Shown: in pieces, positions 34,701-43,745 of the stretch | How positions within the stretch are numbered: the stretch's first letter is position 1 | Layout of the letters: each line of letters begins with the position of its first letter | NCBI GenBank assembly: GCA_009760855.2 | Contig: WPIO01000004.1 | Location: 12,100,501 to 12,164,500 of the forward strand | DNA: 64,000 nucleotides | Source: Cristatella mucedo | Lineage: Eukaryota; Bryozoa; Phylactolaemata; Cristatellidae | Direction of reading: 5' to 3' | Translations under genes and position numbers: made by a program | Notes under the pieces: generated by a model | Told to the model about the DNA's origin: nothing | What the model saw: the letters and a program-made list of their open reading frames with translations, nothing else | Database searches by the model: none

Positions 34701-37700
34701 TCGAACCCAGCCCCTGATGCTGCCACTGCTTCAACCGGCAGCAGCTTTTTGGCTTTACTGCTGACTTCCGGTGAACCCTGCTTGCCTACATTGGCTGGGT
34801 CGTTAAAGGTGGCCGCTGTGGCTGAACCTCGACCAAAACCAGCAGCCAATCACAGCCGATGGCGCGTGGCCCTCCGGTTTGGCTTAAGCTGATGCTCCAA
34901 ATTGGCTGACTGTCATGAGTATTAATGGCGTTTGAACAGCGCTGCCCTCACAACTAAATCTCTTGTCTTGGCGCATTACATACTCCGGAGCAAGACTTAA
35001 GAGCTGCTTCTGTTTTAAGCTTGCTTTTTATGCCAGCCGACCAATCGAAACATGGGGCGTGCTATATACACCCTCGAGCAAAACAGCAATGGCCGCCGAT
35101 TTTAGGGAGGCGTTCGGGGCAAGTCCCTGTTCATGGGGCATATATTCGTTTTTAGCGACGGCTTTACCCACACACCTTAAACATATACTCCAAGCCACTG
35201 TGAATGGATTGCACCGACACACCGTCAACGATGGCACTCAACAGTATACTCTTTCCTTGCAAACCTTTCTTATTTGCTCAATTTTCTTTCCTTTTTCCTA
35301 TTCTGTTACGCATGTACAATGATGATGGCTGCAGCAGCAGGCTCGATTTTTTTCGTGTGCCCTCTCCCATGGGTAGTCCTCTCGAATTATCGAGCCTACT
35401 CCATTTGAGCAGTCGGGCGAGGGCGAGATTTTTTCGGGCATAGATTTTCTTTGAGTCAGCAGTGTAACTGCCCTGACTAGGAGGAAAGCGCTGTTCGTCT
35501 GATGTGACCGCCCTCAACAAAAATGGCGACTGGATACGGTACTAGCCCCGCCGTGGATGGATGATTACGCACCCACAAAGCTCACGTTCATTTTCGTTCA
35601 TCTGCATCTACTTTAGTCAGTCCATGGGACTGGTGAACAGCGATCAAGCAGCACCAGGACTGACCCATCCACACAAGGCAGCGCTCGCGCCCGCAAATCT
35701 TACGGGCGTTGTCATGTTTGCTTACGTACACGAATAAGTGCCACTGACCAGCCCTTGCCGGTTTGCTCCTCGTGTGGTGAAGAGACTGTCACACAGATAT
35801 GTTACAGGAGGCCGAGCTCAAATATGTCCAGAATTGCACGAGTCTTTGCGCGTATAGCTGCAGAAATCAGCCGCACTGACTCGGGCAGTCGGTCGTGTAG
35901 CTGTAGCTAGCTCGATGTGCTGCTGCTGCAATCTGCCTGCGTTGGCAGCCGCTCTCGCTGTGCCCGTGAGCGCTGCTGCGTTCTGCTGTCGGTTTGGATG
36001 GGCAGCAATCGCTGCTGCTGCTTTTCAGTCGGGTCGTGCACTGCCAAACGGTGTCAACACAAATGCCTATCCAGTGGACTGTGCGCTTGCGAGCCTGGCT
36101 ACAGGCTTCTCGCCAACGGCATCAACTGCACAGGTCAGCAGATGCACCCTGCTCTCAGAAAGTTCCAACGAGCGTGTTCGTGAAGCTTGTTCGTGACCTC
36201 GGTGGCACTTTGCGTGATTTTGACTACTGCTCTGCGGAAACCCTCCCCCAAGCCCAAAACCGCCAGCTGCACCTGCTGCTTCACAGCCGCCCATGGGTTC
36301 GAAGCATCTCGCGAGAGGCGCATTCACTCACTCACTCACTCGTTACGCTCCATCCTCTCGGTAGACGTCGACGAGTGCGCCGGCGACGCCGAGCTTCCGG
36401 CACCGTGCTCACAGCAGTGCACCAACATGCCCGGCTCGTATCGATGCGGCTGCCTCGACGGCTATGTGCCGAGCCATTTCGACAATCACTCGTGTAAGGC
36501 CGTCGGCGACAGGCCGTACGTGGTTTTTGCCAATCGCATCGACATCCGGCAGCTGCGTCTGGGCGTGCCCGTGGAGTACACTGTGGTGGTGAACGAGGGC
36601 AGGTCCATTCTGGCGCTCGACATTGACGAATCGCAGCACGTCGTCTACTACTCAGACACGCACGAAGAGACCATCTACAGGTGCAGGAGCGAGCCCCGAC
36701 GGCTCACACGGCTTGCTGCCACATTCCCCGAGCTGGTCGGCTCGCGGTCACCCGCCGTCGCTTCATCATCGCCTGCCGCGCACTTGTGTTCGCCGGCCGT
36801 GCTTGCTATAGCAGCGAGACTGGTGTAATTCTCGCAGGGCCAATCTCCCGTCGGCCGCCGTCAGCAGCAGCGAAATAGAGCCGCTCGTGAAAGATGGCGT
36901 CGGAACCGTCGACGGGATCGCTTACGACTGGATCTACAAGAAAGTTTACTGGACCGATGCCGAGACGAAGGAGGTGTCAGCCATCGAGACGTCTCACCCT
37001 CAGCGGCGGGCAGTTCTCATTGCTGGCCTGTCTGAGCCGAGGGCCATCGCACTGTATCCAAGCCGAGGGCGAGTAGCTGAACATAGCCAGCTGCGTGCTA
37101 GCCTCCTCTCTCCCAGCCAGCGTGCTATCCCGGCACCCATCATTTTCTGTGCCGGCTGACAAGATAGTCTGGGGCGGAGAGAGAGAGAGGCGACGTGAGG
37201 AAGACCGCATTACCCCCACAATGCCTGACATCTCGTGTCCACCGCGTGGTGCGCACGTCCGTTCACGACGGTCAGCTTGAATGGCCTAGCTATTGTCAGG
37301 GTAGCAAATTGATTATCCCTGGCCATTACAGCCTGATGTTCTTCTCCGACTGGGGCCGCCCTGCCATCTACCGCGCCGGCATGGACGGCCAGAGCATGAC
37401 CGCCATCGTCACCAGTGACATCGTCTGGCCCAATGGCCTTGCACTGGACCACACCACCGAGATGATCTACTGGATCGACGCCAAGCTCAGGAGTATTCGA
37501 ATGTCCGACCTGGATGGGCAGAACCAGCGAGTACTTATCAGCGGCCACCAGGCGATCAGCAGCCCGTTTGCCGTGAGCGTGTTCGAGGTGGGCCTGCCGC
37601 GAGTCTCTGACCTCTCGAGTCAGCCCGAGAGCCACCCTGCCAGTGCAGGCGCTTCCGGCCCGTCCGAGCCCTAGCTTTGCTTGCGCACCCCGTCCGCCAT

Positions 37701-38985
37701 CTGCTTCGCTCTTCCGGGTGTTCTTACGAGCCTCTGACTCTGCCGACCCGCCTCAGGACACTGTCTACTGGTCAGAAAGGGGCAACATGACGATCATGGC
37801 AGCCCACAAGTTGACCGGCGCCAACGTGACGAGGCTGCTCAACGACACGGTGAACGGCGGCGAGCCGCTCGATGTCAAAGTGCACCACTCGGCGCGGCAG
37901 CCACCCGGAGTCAACCTGTGCGCCGGCAGCACGTGCGAACAGCTGTGCTTCCCGGCTCCCAAGTGGCCAGACATTGACGTCGTGGCACCAGTGTCGTGCC
38001 GCTGCGTCGTCGGCTACAGCCTGGACGCTAACAAGAGGACTTGCAGCCCCTCGCACGGTGAGCCAGCCCCTCACTGTCTGGCAGATGGACGCAAGCTCAC
38101 GCCTCGCTCTTGCCTGCGCCTTCTCTTTTCTATCTTCTCTCGTGTCTCTGCACTCCCTCCCTCCCTCCCTCCCTCCCTCCCTCCCTCCCTCTGTTCGTCG
38201 TGGCTGCTCGCAGCGATTTGTCGATCGCTAGTTGTGCGCAGTCGTCTCCTGCCCTGCTCTCATCGTCCGCTGTCCACCTGGATGTCACCGCTTGCACTGC
38301 ATGTAGCTCGTGCGCAATTTGCAGCCACGGCCACCGGCTCTACTGCCGGCACTTCCGGTGAGCCGCAGCACCCTGCCGCGGCGGCCGAGCAGAACTCTAT
38401 GGGCCAGGCCGGCGTCATAGCCGGCATCACGTTGGCAGTTCTCGTCGTCCTTGCCGTCCTTGCGGCACTCGTGAGTCTTGCTGCCTGTCTGCTTGCCTCG
38501 CTGCGACTTACGGCCGCCGCCTCTTCGGCCGCCGCTCGCCCTCCATCGAGCGCGTTTCTCCGGGCTGCCATCAACTGCCGAGCGTAAAGCCGGCGGCCAG
38601 AGACCGAACCAGCGAGCAGCCGCTGCCGGCGCGTGCTTGCTTGCAGCTGGTGCTGTTCATGCGGCGGCACTGCGTCAATGAGAGGACCGTCAACTTCGAC
38701 AACCCGGTATACGTCAAGACGACGGACGACAAGCTCGATCTTAAGGGTCACGAACAGCGGCCGTCCGTGACCGTGCCGACTGTGAGTAGCTTTGCGTGGC
38801 ACTCATGCCGGCCCGGCGAGACGGCGCAGCTGCTCTGCCTCTGTGTCTTGCTCGATTCGTTGTGCAGCACTGCTGCCGTCGGCGCCACTACAATGCCGTC
38901 CTTTCTTGCGCTGCTGCCCGTGCAGGTGCTCCAGCCACTGAACACGGTAGAGGCTCAAACGGTGACCGACGACTGCGACGCCTGA
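31594..38985 (+). CDS. LDL-receptor-family lipoprotein receptor (LDLR/VLDLR group), 13 exons, 5' end missing
   Basis: Cell-surface receptor for lipoprotein uptake; in arthropods the counterpart is the lipophorin receptor. Thirteen exons join with compatible phases to give 796 codons ending at TGA 38983-38985. Domain order is six LDL class A repeats, EGF, calcium-binding EGF (DVDEC), YWTD propeller, EGF, short stalk, one membrane helix (near [18 protein letters not shown]), and a tail with FDNPVY and a following KTTDDK. FDNPVY is the clathrin-adaptor motif; NFDNPVYxKTT is typical of the LDLR/VLDLR/LRP8 group rather than giant LRPs. The class A exons use mainly phase-1 boundaries, as in vertebrate LDLR. 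Signal peptide and any first repeats are not visible. The first visible repeat is divergent, and one intron uses a GC donor. No AATAAA was seen within about 1 kb of the stop. Orthology within the LDLR group is very likely; exact ligand is unknown. Confidence 0.95.
32140..32292 (-). mobile_element. tRNA-derived SINE (family S2) in a receptor intron
   Basis: On the minus strand: A-box region near 32265-32285 (TGCCCATGGGGTAAGATGCC), B-box GGTCGTGGGGTCGAGTTCTG, body block CTGCAAGCAGTGGTGATAGC, and 3' end GCTATATAAATGAGGCTGTT. Confidence 0.75.
32400..32580 (+). repeat. Isolated unit of the 170-bp repeat (intronic)
   Basis: The text TTGGAGCTTCGTGCAATCGA, then TTTCTTGTGGATTTGTGG and GGACTGCCGTGGTTTCCAGC, parallels the array unit at about 41640-41700 (TTGGAGCTTGGTGCAGCCGA, TTTCTCGTCGATTTGC, TTTCGGTATTGGTCCCAGCC). 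It is a single diverged copy outside the main array. Confidence 0.5.
32797..32916 (+). CDS. Receptor exon b: class A repeat 2
   Basis: Acceptor CCACAG and donor GTGAGT, phase 1 to 1, so a clean single-module exon. Encodes [20 protein letters not shown] then [17 protein letters not shown], a canonical six-cysteine class A repeat with the acidic C-terminal part. Confidence 0.95.
33100..33333 (+). CDS. Receptor exon c: class A repeat 3 and most of repeat 4
   Basis: Acceptor GTGCAG before 33100, donor GTGAGC at 33334, phase 1 to 1. Repeat 3 reads [20 protein letters not shown] then [18 protein letters not shown] Pro-rich linker follows, and repeat 4 begins [20 protein letters not shown], ending mid-repeat at DCLG. 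Confidence 0.97.
33509..33659 (+). CDS. Receptor exon d: end of repeat 4, start of repeat 5
   Basis: Acceptor TTGCAG before 33509, donor GTAAGT at 33660, phase 1 to 2. It completes repeat 4 with DGSDESQC, then a Gly/Ala/Arg linker, then repeat 5 from [20 protein letters not shown] to CDSA. Confidence 0.95.
34188..34345 (+). mobile_element. tRNA-derived SINE (family S2) in a receptor intron
   Basis: The A-box region is TAGCCCAGCGGTAAGGAGCT (34191-34210) and the B-box GGTCGCGGGTCGGGTTCTGC. The body contains CCCACTGCAAGCGACTGGCG and the 3' end GGCTATATAAATGAGGTCGT then AGGATCAGCC. It is the best preserved S2 copy in the window. Confidence 0.85.
34483..34682 (+). CDS. Receptor exon e: end of repeat 5 and repeat 6
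   Basis: Acceptor TTGCAG before 34483, donor GTAGGC at 34683, phase 2 to 1. It completes repeat 5 with [11 protein letters not shown] and encodes repeat 6, [19 protein letters not shown] then [18 protein letters not shown] Pro/Thr linker follows. Confidence 0.95.
35600..35840 (+). mobile_element. Possible LINE C-terminal zinc-knuckle remnant in an intron
   Basis: One + frame reads [20 protein letters not shown]. The CxxCGxxETVxxI pattern is typical of the segment that follows RNase H or RT in Jockey/I-type LINEs. The flanking text is degraded and no RT motif is attached, so the call rests on this short motif. Confidence 0.3.
36029..36133 (+). CDS. Receptor exon f: EGF module A
   Basis: Acceptor TTTCAG before 36029, donor GTCAGC at 36134, phase 1 to 1. 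Encodes [20 protein letters not shown] then [12 protein letters not shown], a compact six-cysteine EGF module as in LDLR EGF-A. Confidence 0.93.
36365..36680 (+). CDS. Receptor exon g: calcium-binding EGF and first propeller blade
   Basis: Acceptor CGGTAG before 36365, donor GTGCAG at 36681, phase 1 to 2. DVDEC opens a calcium-binding EGF module, and [11 protein letters not shown] carries its C-terminal core. The propeller starts at [17 protein letters not shown], and the first YWTD-type motif is [14 protein letters not shown]. Confidence 0.96.
36838..37068 (+). CDS. Receptor exon h: YWTD propeller
   Basis: Acceptor CTCGCAG before 36838, phase 2 to 2. Encodes [20 protein letters not shown] then [10 protein letters not shown], and [14 protein letters not shown], a complete YWTD blade. 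The donor is GC (GCGAGT at 37069-37074) instead of GT. Joining GG|C gives Gly and continues the conserved G-L-M-F-F-S-D-W string. Confidence 0.94.
37332..37587 (+). CDS. Receptor exon i: YWTD propeller
   Basis: Acceptor TTACAG before 37332, donor GTGGGC at 37588, phase 2 to 0. Encodes [19 protein letters not shown], then [20 protein letters not shown] and [17 protein letters not shown], ending SPFAVSVFE. These are two further blades with strong family similarity. Confidence 0.96.
37757..38057 (+). CDS. Receptor exon j: last propeller blade and EGF module C
   Basis: Acceptor CCTCAG before 37757, donor GTGAGC at 38058, phase 0 to 1. Begins [20 protein letters not shown]. The EGF module reads [18 protein letters not shown], then [18 protein letters not shown]. 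It closes the ligand-release region of the ectodomain. Confidence 0.95.
38058..38324 (+). other. Receptor intron of 267 bases, multiple of three and stop-free
   Basis: The interval between exons j and k has a GT donor and a TTTGCAG acceptor. It contains no stop in the receptor frame, and its length is 3 x 89. It includes a (CCCT)n tract at about 38147-38191, which would read as a Leu-Pro-Pro-Ser repeat if retained. Confidence 0.8.
38325..38470 (+). CDS. Receptor exon k: stalk and membrane helix
   Basis: Acceptor TTGCAG before 38325, donor GTGAGT at 38471, phase 1 to 0. A short Thr/Ser/Gly/Ala/Pro stalk ([14 protein letters not shown]) stands where LDLR carries its O-glycosylated domain, followed by the hydrophobic [20 protein letters not shown]. 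Confidence 0.93.
38647..38781 (+). CDS. Receptor exon l: cytoplasmic tail with FDNPVY
   Basis: Acceptor TTGCAG before 38647, donor GTGAGT at 38782, phase 0 to 0. LVLFMRRHC finishes the helix with a basic stop-transfer. FDNPVY at 38695-38712 is the internalisation signal, followed by [10 protein letters not shown]. Confidence 0.97.
38926..38985 (+). CDS. Receptor exon m: C-terminal tail
   Basis: Acceptor GTGCAG before 38926, phase 0. Encodes [19 protein letters not shown] and a TGA stop. The acidic end resembles the short acidic C-termini of LDLR/VLDLR proteins. Confidence 0.9.
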   Translation: MLQPLNTVEAQTVTDDCDA

Positions 38986-39843
38986 GCGCTGAGCTGCCGT
39001 TCGCTCAGCGCTCGGTGTCGGCAAGAACAAAGCGAACGAAAGCATACGCTTAGGGAAGCGGGACTTGAAGCGCACTTTTTTCCAAACTTTCGAGCCCATC
39101 TGCAGCCGCACGTGGGCCGCCGGGAGGCGCCGAGCGCCTAGGAATGCAGGACCAGGTCAATGCAGGCAGAACCGGAAGCCGGGGGGGGGCTTTGGGGCCT
39201 CATGCCGGCCTGCTGCGTGAGGCTCGTGGCTTCGTGCTCGCGGACGCCACGGACATGCCCATGGGCACACTCACGGCATTGCTCGAACGGACTTGCGAGC
39301 ATTGCCGTTACTGGTGAAGGCCGGAAACATCGGAACACTTAAGACACTTCGAGGGAATAATTGAGAGCATGCAAGCAAGCGGGCAAGCAGCACCGCCGTG
39401 GCAAAGCTGAAGGCAGCTCGGTCGGGCTTAGTCGCCGCCACGGCTCGTGATTCGAGAGGCAGCTGCCACCTGTTCGTCGTCCCGGCGCCTACTCAAGCGG
39501 AAACCTTTGCCTTTCTGCAAGTGCAAAGCATCGACGGCAGGTTCCGTGTCGACTCGGATACACAGAGGGCTGGCCCTTGCAGCATTGCAGCTGGTTTCCG
39601 GTCGGGGGCCTTTTACCTATATACAATTCGCCATACGGCCTCCACGTGACGCCTGCCAAGCTCACCAAGATCAGCAAAAATGTCAAAAACGTCTCCGAAA
39701 AACTGTTATGTATTTATCTCATGTGTTTTAGCATTGTTGCTTGTATTGTTTTGTTAGGGACGTGTGGGTGTTGACATGAATTTGAACCTAAGCCGGTGCC
39801 TCTCGCTGAGCTGCCGTCTGTCGTAGGGCTTGGGCTGTTTCCC
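38986..39843 (+). other. 3' untranslated region and downstream flank of the receptor gene
   Basis: No AATAAA was seen after the stop over roughly 1 kb, so the 3' end is unknown. A G9 run lies at 39181-39189. No other gene was recognised. Confidence 0.4.
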
Positions 39844-39857
39844 CCTCTCTCTCTCTC

Positions 39858-39933
<76 letters not shown>
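39844..39933. repeat. (CT)n microsatellite
   Basis: CT dinucleotides with one early CCTCTCC interruption, then an unbroken tract to about 39933. Confidence 0.97.
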
Positions 39934-39939
<6 letters not shown>

Positions 39940-40694
39940 CCTTCCGGCTCTCTAATTTGCACTTCTAACGTGCCACCGCCAGGTGATGCCCTCAACCTTC
40001 TATGAAGCTTTCTTATTTATTTCCTCCGTTTTCTCACCAAACCTTGGCCCTGTTCATGGAGGTGTTTTTATTTGTCAATATACGCTAACGTGGGCCGTTG
40101 ATGCACAATGTGCGTCAATGGCTTTGGGGTCTACCTGCAATCGATGCTCGTATTGTAGCAATACTATGCTGTGGCGAATAGCTGGTCATCGTTAGCAGCT
40201 AGCCGGTGGCACCGTGACTTATACACCCTGCAGCTATAGTGTTGGCATATACTGCAGGTCTGACTGAATGGGCAGAGCTGGGCTGCTCACACCAAAGTGA
40301 CACCAGTTCAAGACCCCTTTTTAGCCAAAAATGTCCCTATTAGCCTGCCTATTTTAAGGTAAGCCAAGGCTACCAGGCTACTCGTCAGATGTTCAAGCTT
40401 AAAGAGCAGCAATGGAGCCTTTTTCGGGACTGCCTCGGGTGAGCAGATTCTAGGTTTCTACGGAGGAAACATACCTTTTTCTAATATTGGGCTGATGCCT
40501 GCCGGGTGGGTTGGTGGACCATTGAGCTCCACGGAATTGCTCCCAAAGAGGCGAAGAACAGAGCCCTAGTTTCGAATCGGTCGATTGGGGTTATCGTCTT
40601 ACAAAAGACTTCCTAGAAATATTGATTATTTAGATCAGGCTTTGACTTCTAAACAGACAACCCTACAGGGATAGTAACCGTAGCAAATCGTTTA

Positions 40695-40900
40695 AGAATG
40701 GGTGCGGTCGCCCACCTTAAAGCCGGAGGCAGGCACTAAGGGCCAGGAGCGACTGGATGGTCGGCTCCATGGCCACATGGAGAGGCTGGGTGGCAGTGGA
40801 TCACCCTGTCGAACGGCAGCTGTTTGACAGGGTGATCCGCTGCGGGCCGGTGACAGCCGGTTTCCAGCTAACCACAAGGTCTCCCTCACCTGGTACGATC
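40695..40900 (-). mobile_element. LINE reverse-transcriptase remnant (R2/RTE-like motif)
   Basis: The minus-strand frame 40692-41174 contains TAAVRQGDPLPPSLSM and, about 15 residues later, ASGFKVGDR. The RQGDPLSPxLF block with a following GFxxGDR is typical of LINE reverse transcriptases different from the L2-type copies (which have GIPQGS). No YADD motif follows. The stretch contains a 13-bp inverted repeat. Confidence 0.45.
40798..40838. repeat. 13-bp perfect inverted repeat with 15-base loop
   Basis: GGATCACCCTGTC (40798-40810) is exactly complementary to GACAGGGTGATCC (40826-40838). It lies within the RT-like remnant. Confidence 0.9.
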
Positions 40901-40959
40901 GCTTGACCCATTCCCCTGGTCTCACGACTTGAATGTGTGAGCTTACAAACAGATGGATT

Positions 40960-43745
40960 TCCGTGCATTTTCCCAGGCCGTTGCGGCGCATTGCCCTGGC
41001 ATGTACGTTCCAGGTTGGTTGATAGGATGCGGTTGCACTTTTATGCAGTGTAATGCAATACACAAGAAACGGAGCTTCTCTTAGCAACTGTCGGTCCATT
41101 AGTAACTCTCCGTTATGGATTGGGGTTTTCCCTGGGCCATTGCCGTGGGTTGCGGTCGATTGAACGCATAACATGGGTGAAAATTATGCGAGCACACAGG
41201 TACATCTACGTTGAATGAGGGTTGCAGTTTATTGCAGCAAATCTTGTAAATTTTCTACGGAAATTGCTATCGGCCCCTACCATTGCTGCTGATTGCCGTG
41301 CATTTTTGACAGTTAACAAACAAAGCATCTTGAAAACTCCACGGTTTTACTTTGGACACAGCGGAATGTTATATGTAATGACAATTGAGGCTTGCACGCT
41401 GCCAATTTCTCTTCAATTTGCCGGGAATTGGGGTATTTTTCAATACAGTGGGCTGTGACAGGTAAGATATATTTGATCTTGGCCCAGTCGCTTTCTAATG
41501 ATTTGCGATGAACCATAATGGATTGCCGTATTTGCCCGTGCTATCGCCGTCGATTGCCATGCATTACCCATGATTCAACGGTCAGAGCTGGTTGAAAGTA
41601 TGTGCTCAAGCAGTGAGTTGTTACGCGGATAGAGAATTGGAGCTTGGTGCAGCCGATTTCTCGTCGATTTGCTACGGGTTTCGGTATTGGTCCCAGCCAT
41701 TGCTGCCGATTGCCGTGCATTGTTGACAATAAACGTACAAAATAGCTTGAAAGTCCTGCGATTTGACTTTTAGCACAAAGAAATGTGAAATGCGATGACA
41801 ATCGGCACTTTGTGCAGCCAACTTAGTGTCGATTTGCCACGGATTATAGTGGATTGCTGCACCGAGCCGTTGCCGTAGATTGCCATGCATTGCCCGAGAT
41901 TGTACGAGCGCAATTGCTTAAACTGATGCGGTTTGACTTTAACCAGTGTGCTTTGTCATGCATTTAAAATGGGAGCATTGCGAAACCGATTTCAAAGTAC
42001 TTTGCATCAGATTGCTATAAATTGAGGTATTGGCCATGGCCATTGCAGTCAAATGCAGTGCATTGCTGCCGAATGATCGAGGCGATTGTAGTGAAATTGT
42101 CCGATTACACAATAACCAAAAATTAGAGCAACGTGCAATCGCTATTAGAGTTTAAAGTGTACGTATGCTGGCCGTTTTTTGGCGGGTTGCTGTACATTGA
42201 CCTACTGGCCCGGGCAGTTGCAGTCGATTGCAGTGCATTGCTGCAGAATGGCCGAGGAAATTACAGTGAAGTTATGAGAGCACATAATAACCGAAGATTA
42301 GAGCAGCGTGCAATCACAATTAGAGCTTCTAGTGTACGCGTTCTGGTCGCTGTGTGGCTGACTGCATCGAATTGAGGTGGATTGCCGTATGTGACCGGGT
42401 CGTTGCAGTCGATTGCAATTCATTGCATGAGAACGCGTGTGCATAATGAAGCGAAATTGTATGACTGCACTTTGAACTGAGTCTAGTCCTATATGCAATG
42501 TCCATTAGAGCTTGGCGATGGCAATTTGAAGATGATTTGCAGTGGAATAGAGTGGATTTCGGTAGTTTTCCAGGTCATTTCAGGCCATTGCCGCCCATTG
42601 TTACAGTGCGAGGTTGCACTTTTTTTTAAATTTTACGTGGTTGTGCACAGCACGGTGCACTTTACTATGCAATACAATTTGGAGCTCGGCGCAATGTATT
42701 TCAATATTTTATGCGGTGGATTTGGTGGATTGAAGTGGATTGCGTCTGACCCACAAGGCCCGCCACGGCTTGGCTCATTCGTACCTAGCTGAACTGCTGC
42801 ATCAGTTTCAGCCTGTTCGCGCCCTCAGGTCCTGTGTGGACAATAAATTAGCTGTACCATTCCTCCGCTTAAAGACAGTTGGCGATAGAAGCTTTAGCTC
42901 TGCAGGTCCTAGACTGTGGAACTCGCTTCCACAATTCTTAAGCAACGACAACTACTCTCCTGCTGCCGACTATGGCACATCCTTTTCAGCGGTCCTGAGC
43001 TGCTACTTCTATGCTACTCACTACCTCAACTGCTCTCCTGACTCTGCTATGCTTCCCACTTTCTCTTTGTTGCGTGAGACGAAGTCTGTTGGCTACCGAA
43101 TGCGTACCGAAAGCCGGTTAGGCTGTGAGTGCGCTATACAAAACTCTCCTGCGTAACACCCACATGGTCTTTATGACTTTGTGGAGTTACAGAAGGCGAT
43201 ACATTACATTGCGGTATTGGCCCGGGCCACTGCAGTCGATTGCAGCGCATCGCACGAGAACCGCCGTGCCAATGCACGTGAAATTTTTGTAATGCAATTT
43301 TCGCAGAGTGTGCTGTCATATGCAATCAAAAAAAGGAGCTTTTCGATTAGGATTTCTGTGGTTGCATGGTGGAATGCAGTGAATTGGGGTATTAGCCTAG
43401 GCCACTGCAGTCTTATTTCAGTGGACTTCGTGAGAACGCGTGAGCGGAACCACGCGAGATTTTTTCTGGGTACATTGTACGCGTAGCTTAGTTTGATATT
43501 CCAAACTTTGTGGAGCTGTTCGCAGCTTATTTGTGGTGGATTTGACGGGAACTAGAATGGATTGCGGTACAGGCGTCCGGCGTCAAAGCTCATTTGCATA
43601 AGTGCGCTTGCGCAGCGACATACAATTTAGTGGACAGATAAATTAGAACAGGTACTACAATATCAGCGCAAAATGTGAGCTCTGCAACGCTTACGTCTGG
43701 TCGTTGTTAGCGTAATTAGAGTGGATTGAGGTGGATTACGGTAAT
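40960..43745 (+). repeat. Degenerate tandem array, unit about 165-185 bp
   Basis: A recurring core of the type TTGGCCCGGGCCATTGCAGT, CGATTGCAGTGCATTGC is seen near 40980, 41135, 41290, 41545, 41700, 41870, 42040, 42215, 42400, 42580, 43220 and 43405. Between cores there are a TTGGAGCTTGGTGCA-type block and a GTCGATTTGCNACGGATT-type block. Spacing is mostly 165-185 bases. Copies are strongly diverged, so the array is old. A LINE interrupts it at 42748-43205. No protein is encoded. Confidence 0.75.
42748..43205 (+). mobile_element. L2-type LINE 3' end (family B), inserted in the tandem array
   Basis: A frame (42740-43156) reads ARHGLAHSYLAELLHQF, then VGDRSFSSAGPRLWNSLPQF, and GYRMRTESRLGCECAIQ, the best preserved C-terminus of this family. 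The 3' tail is GACTTTGTGGAGTTACAGAA then GGCGATACATTAC. The array sequence ATTGCG flanks both sides, which suggests a short target duplication. Confidence 0.9.

Noticed and set aside
37643-38587. Single 314-codon frame across the end of the receptor gene
   Set aside because: It is exon j, a retained stop-free intron and exon k read together. Splice sites and domain boundaries show it is not one exon. The openness of the intron is reported as a finding.
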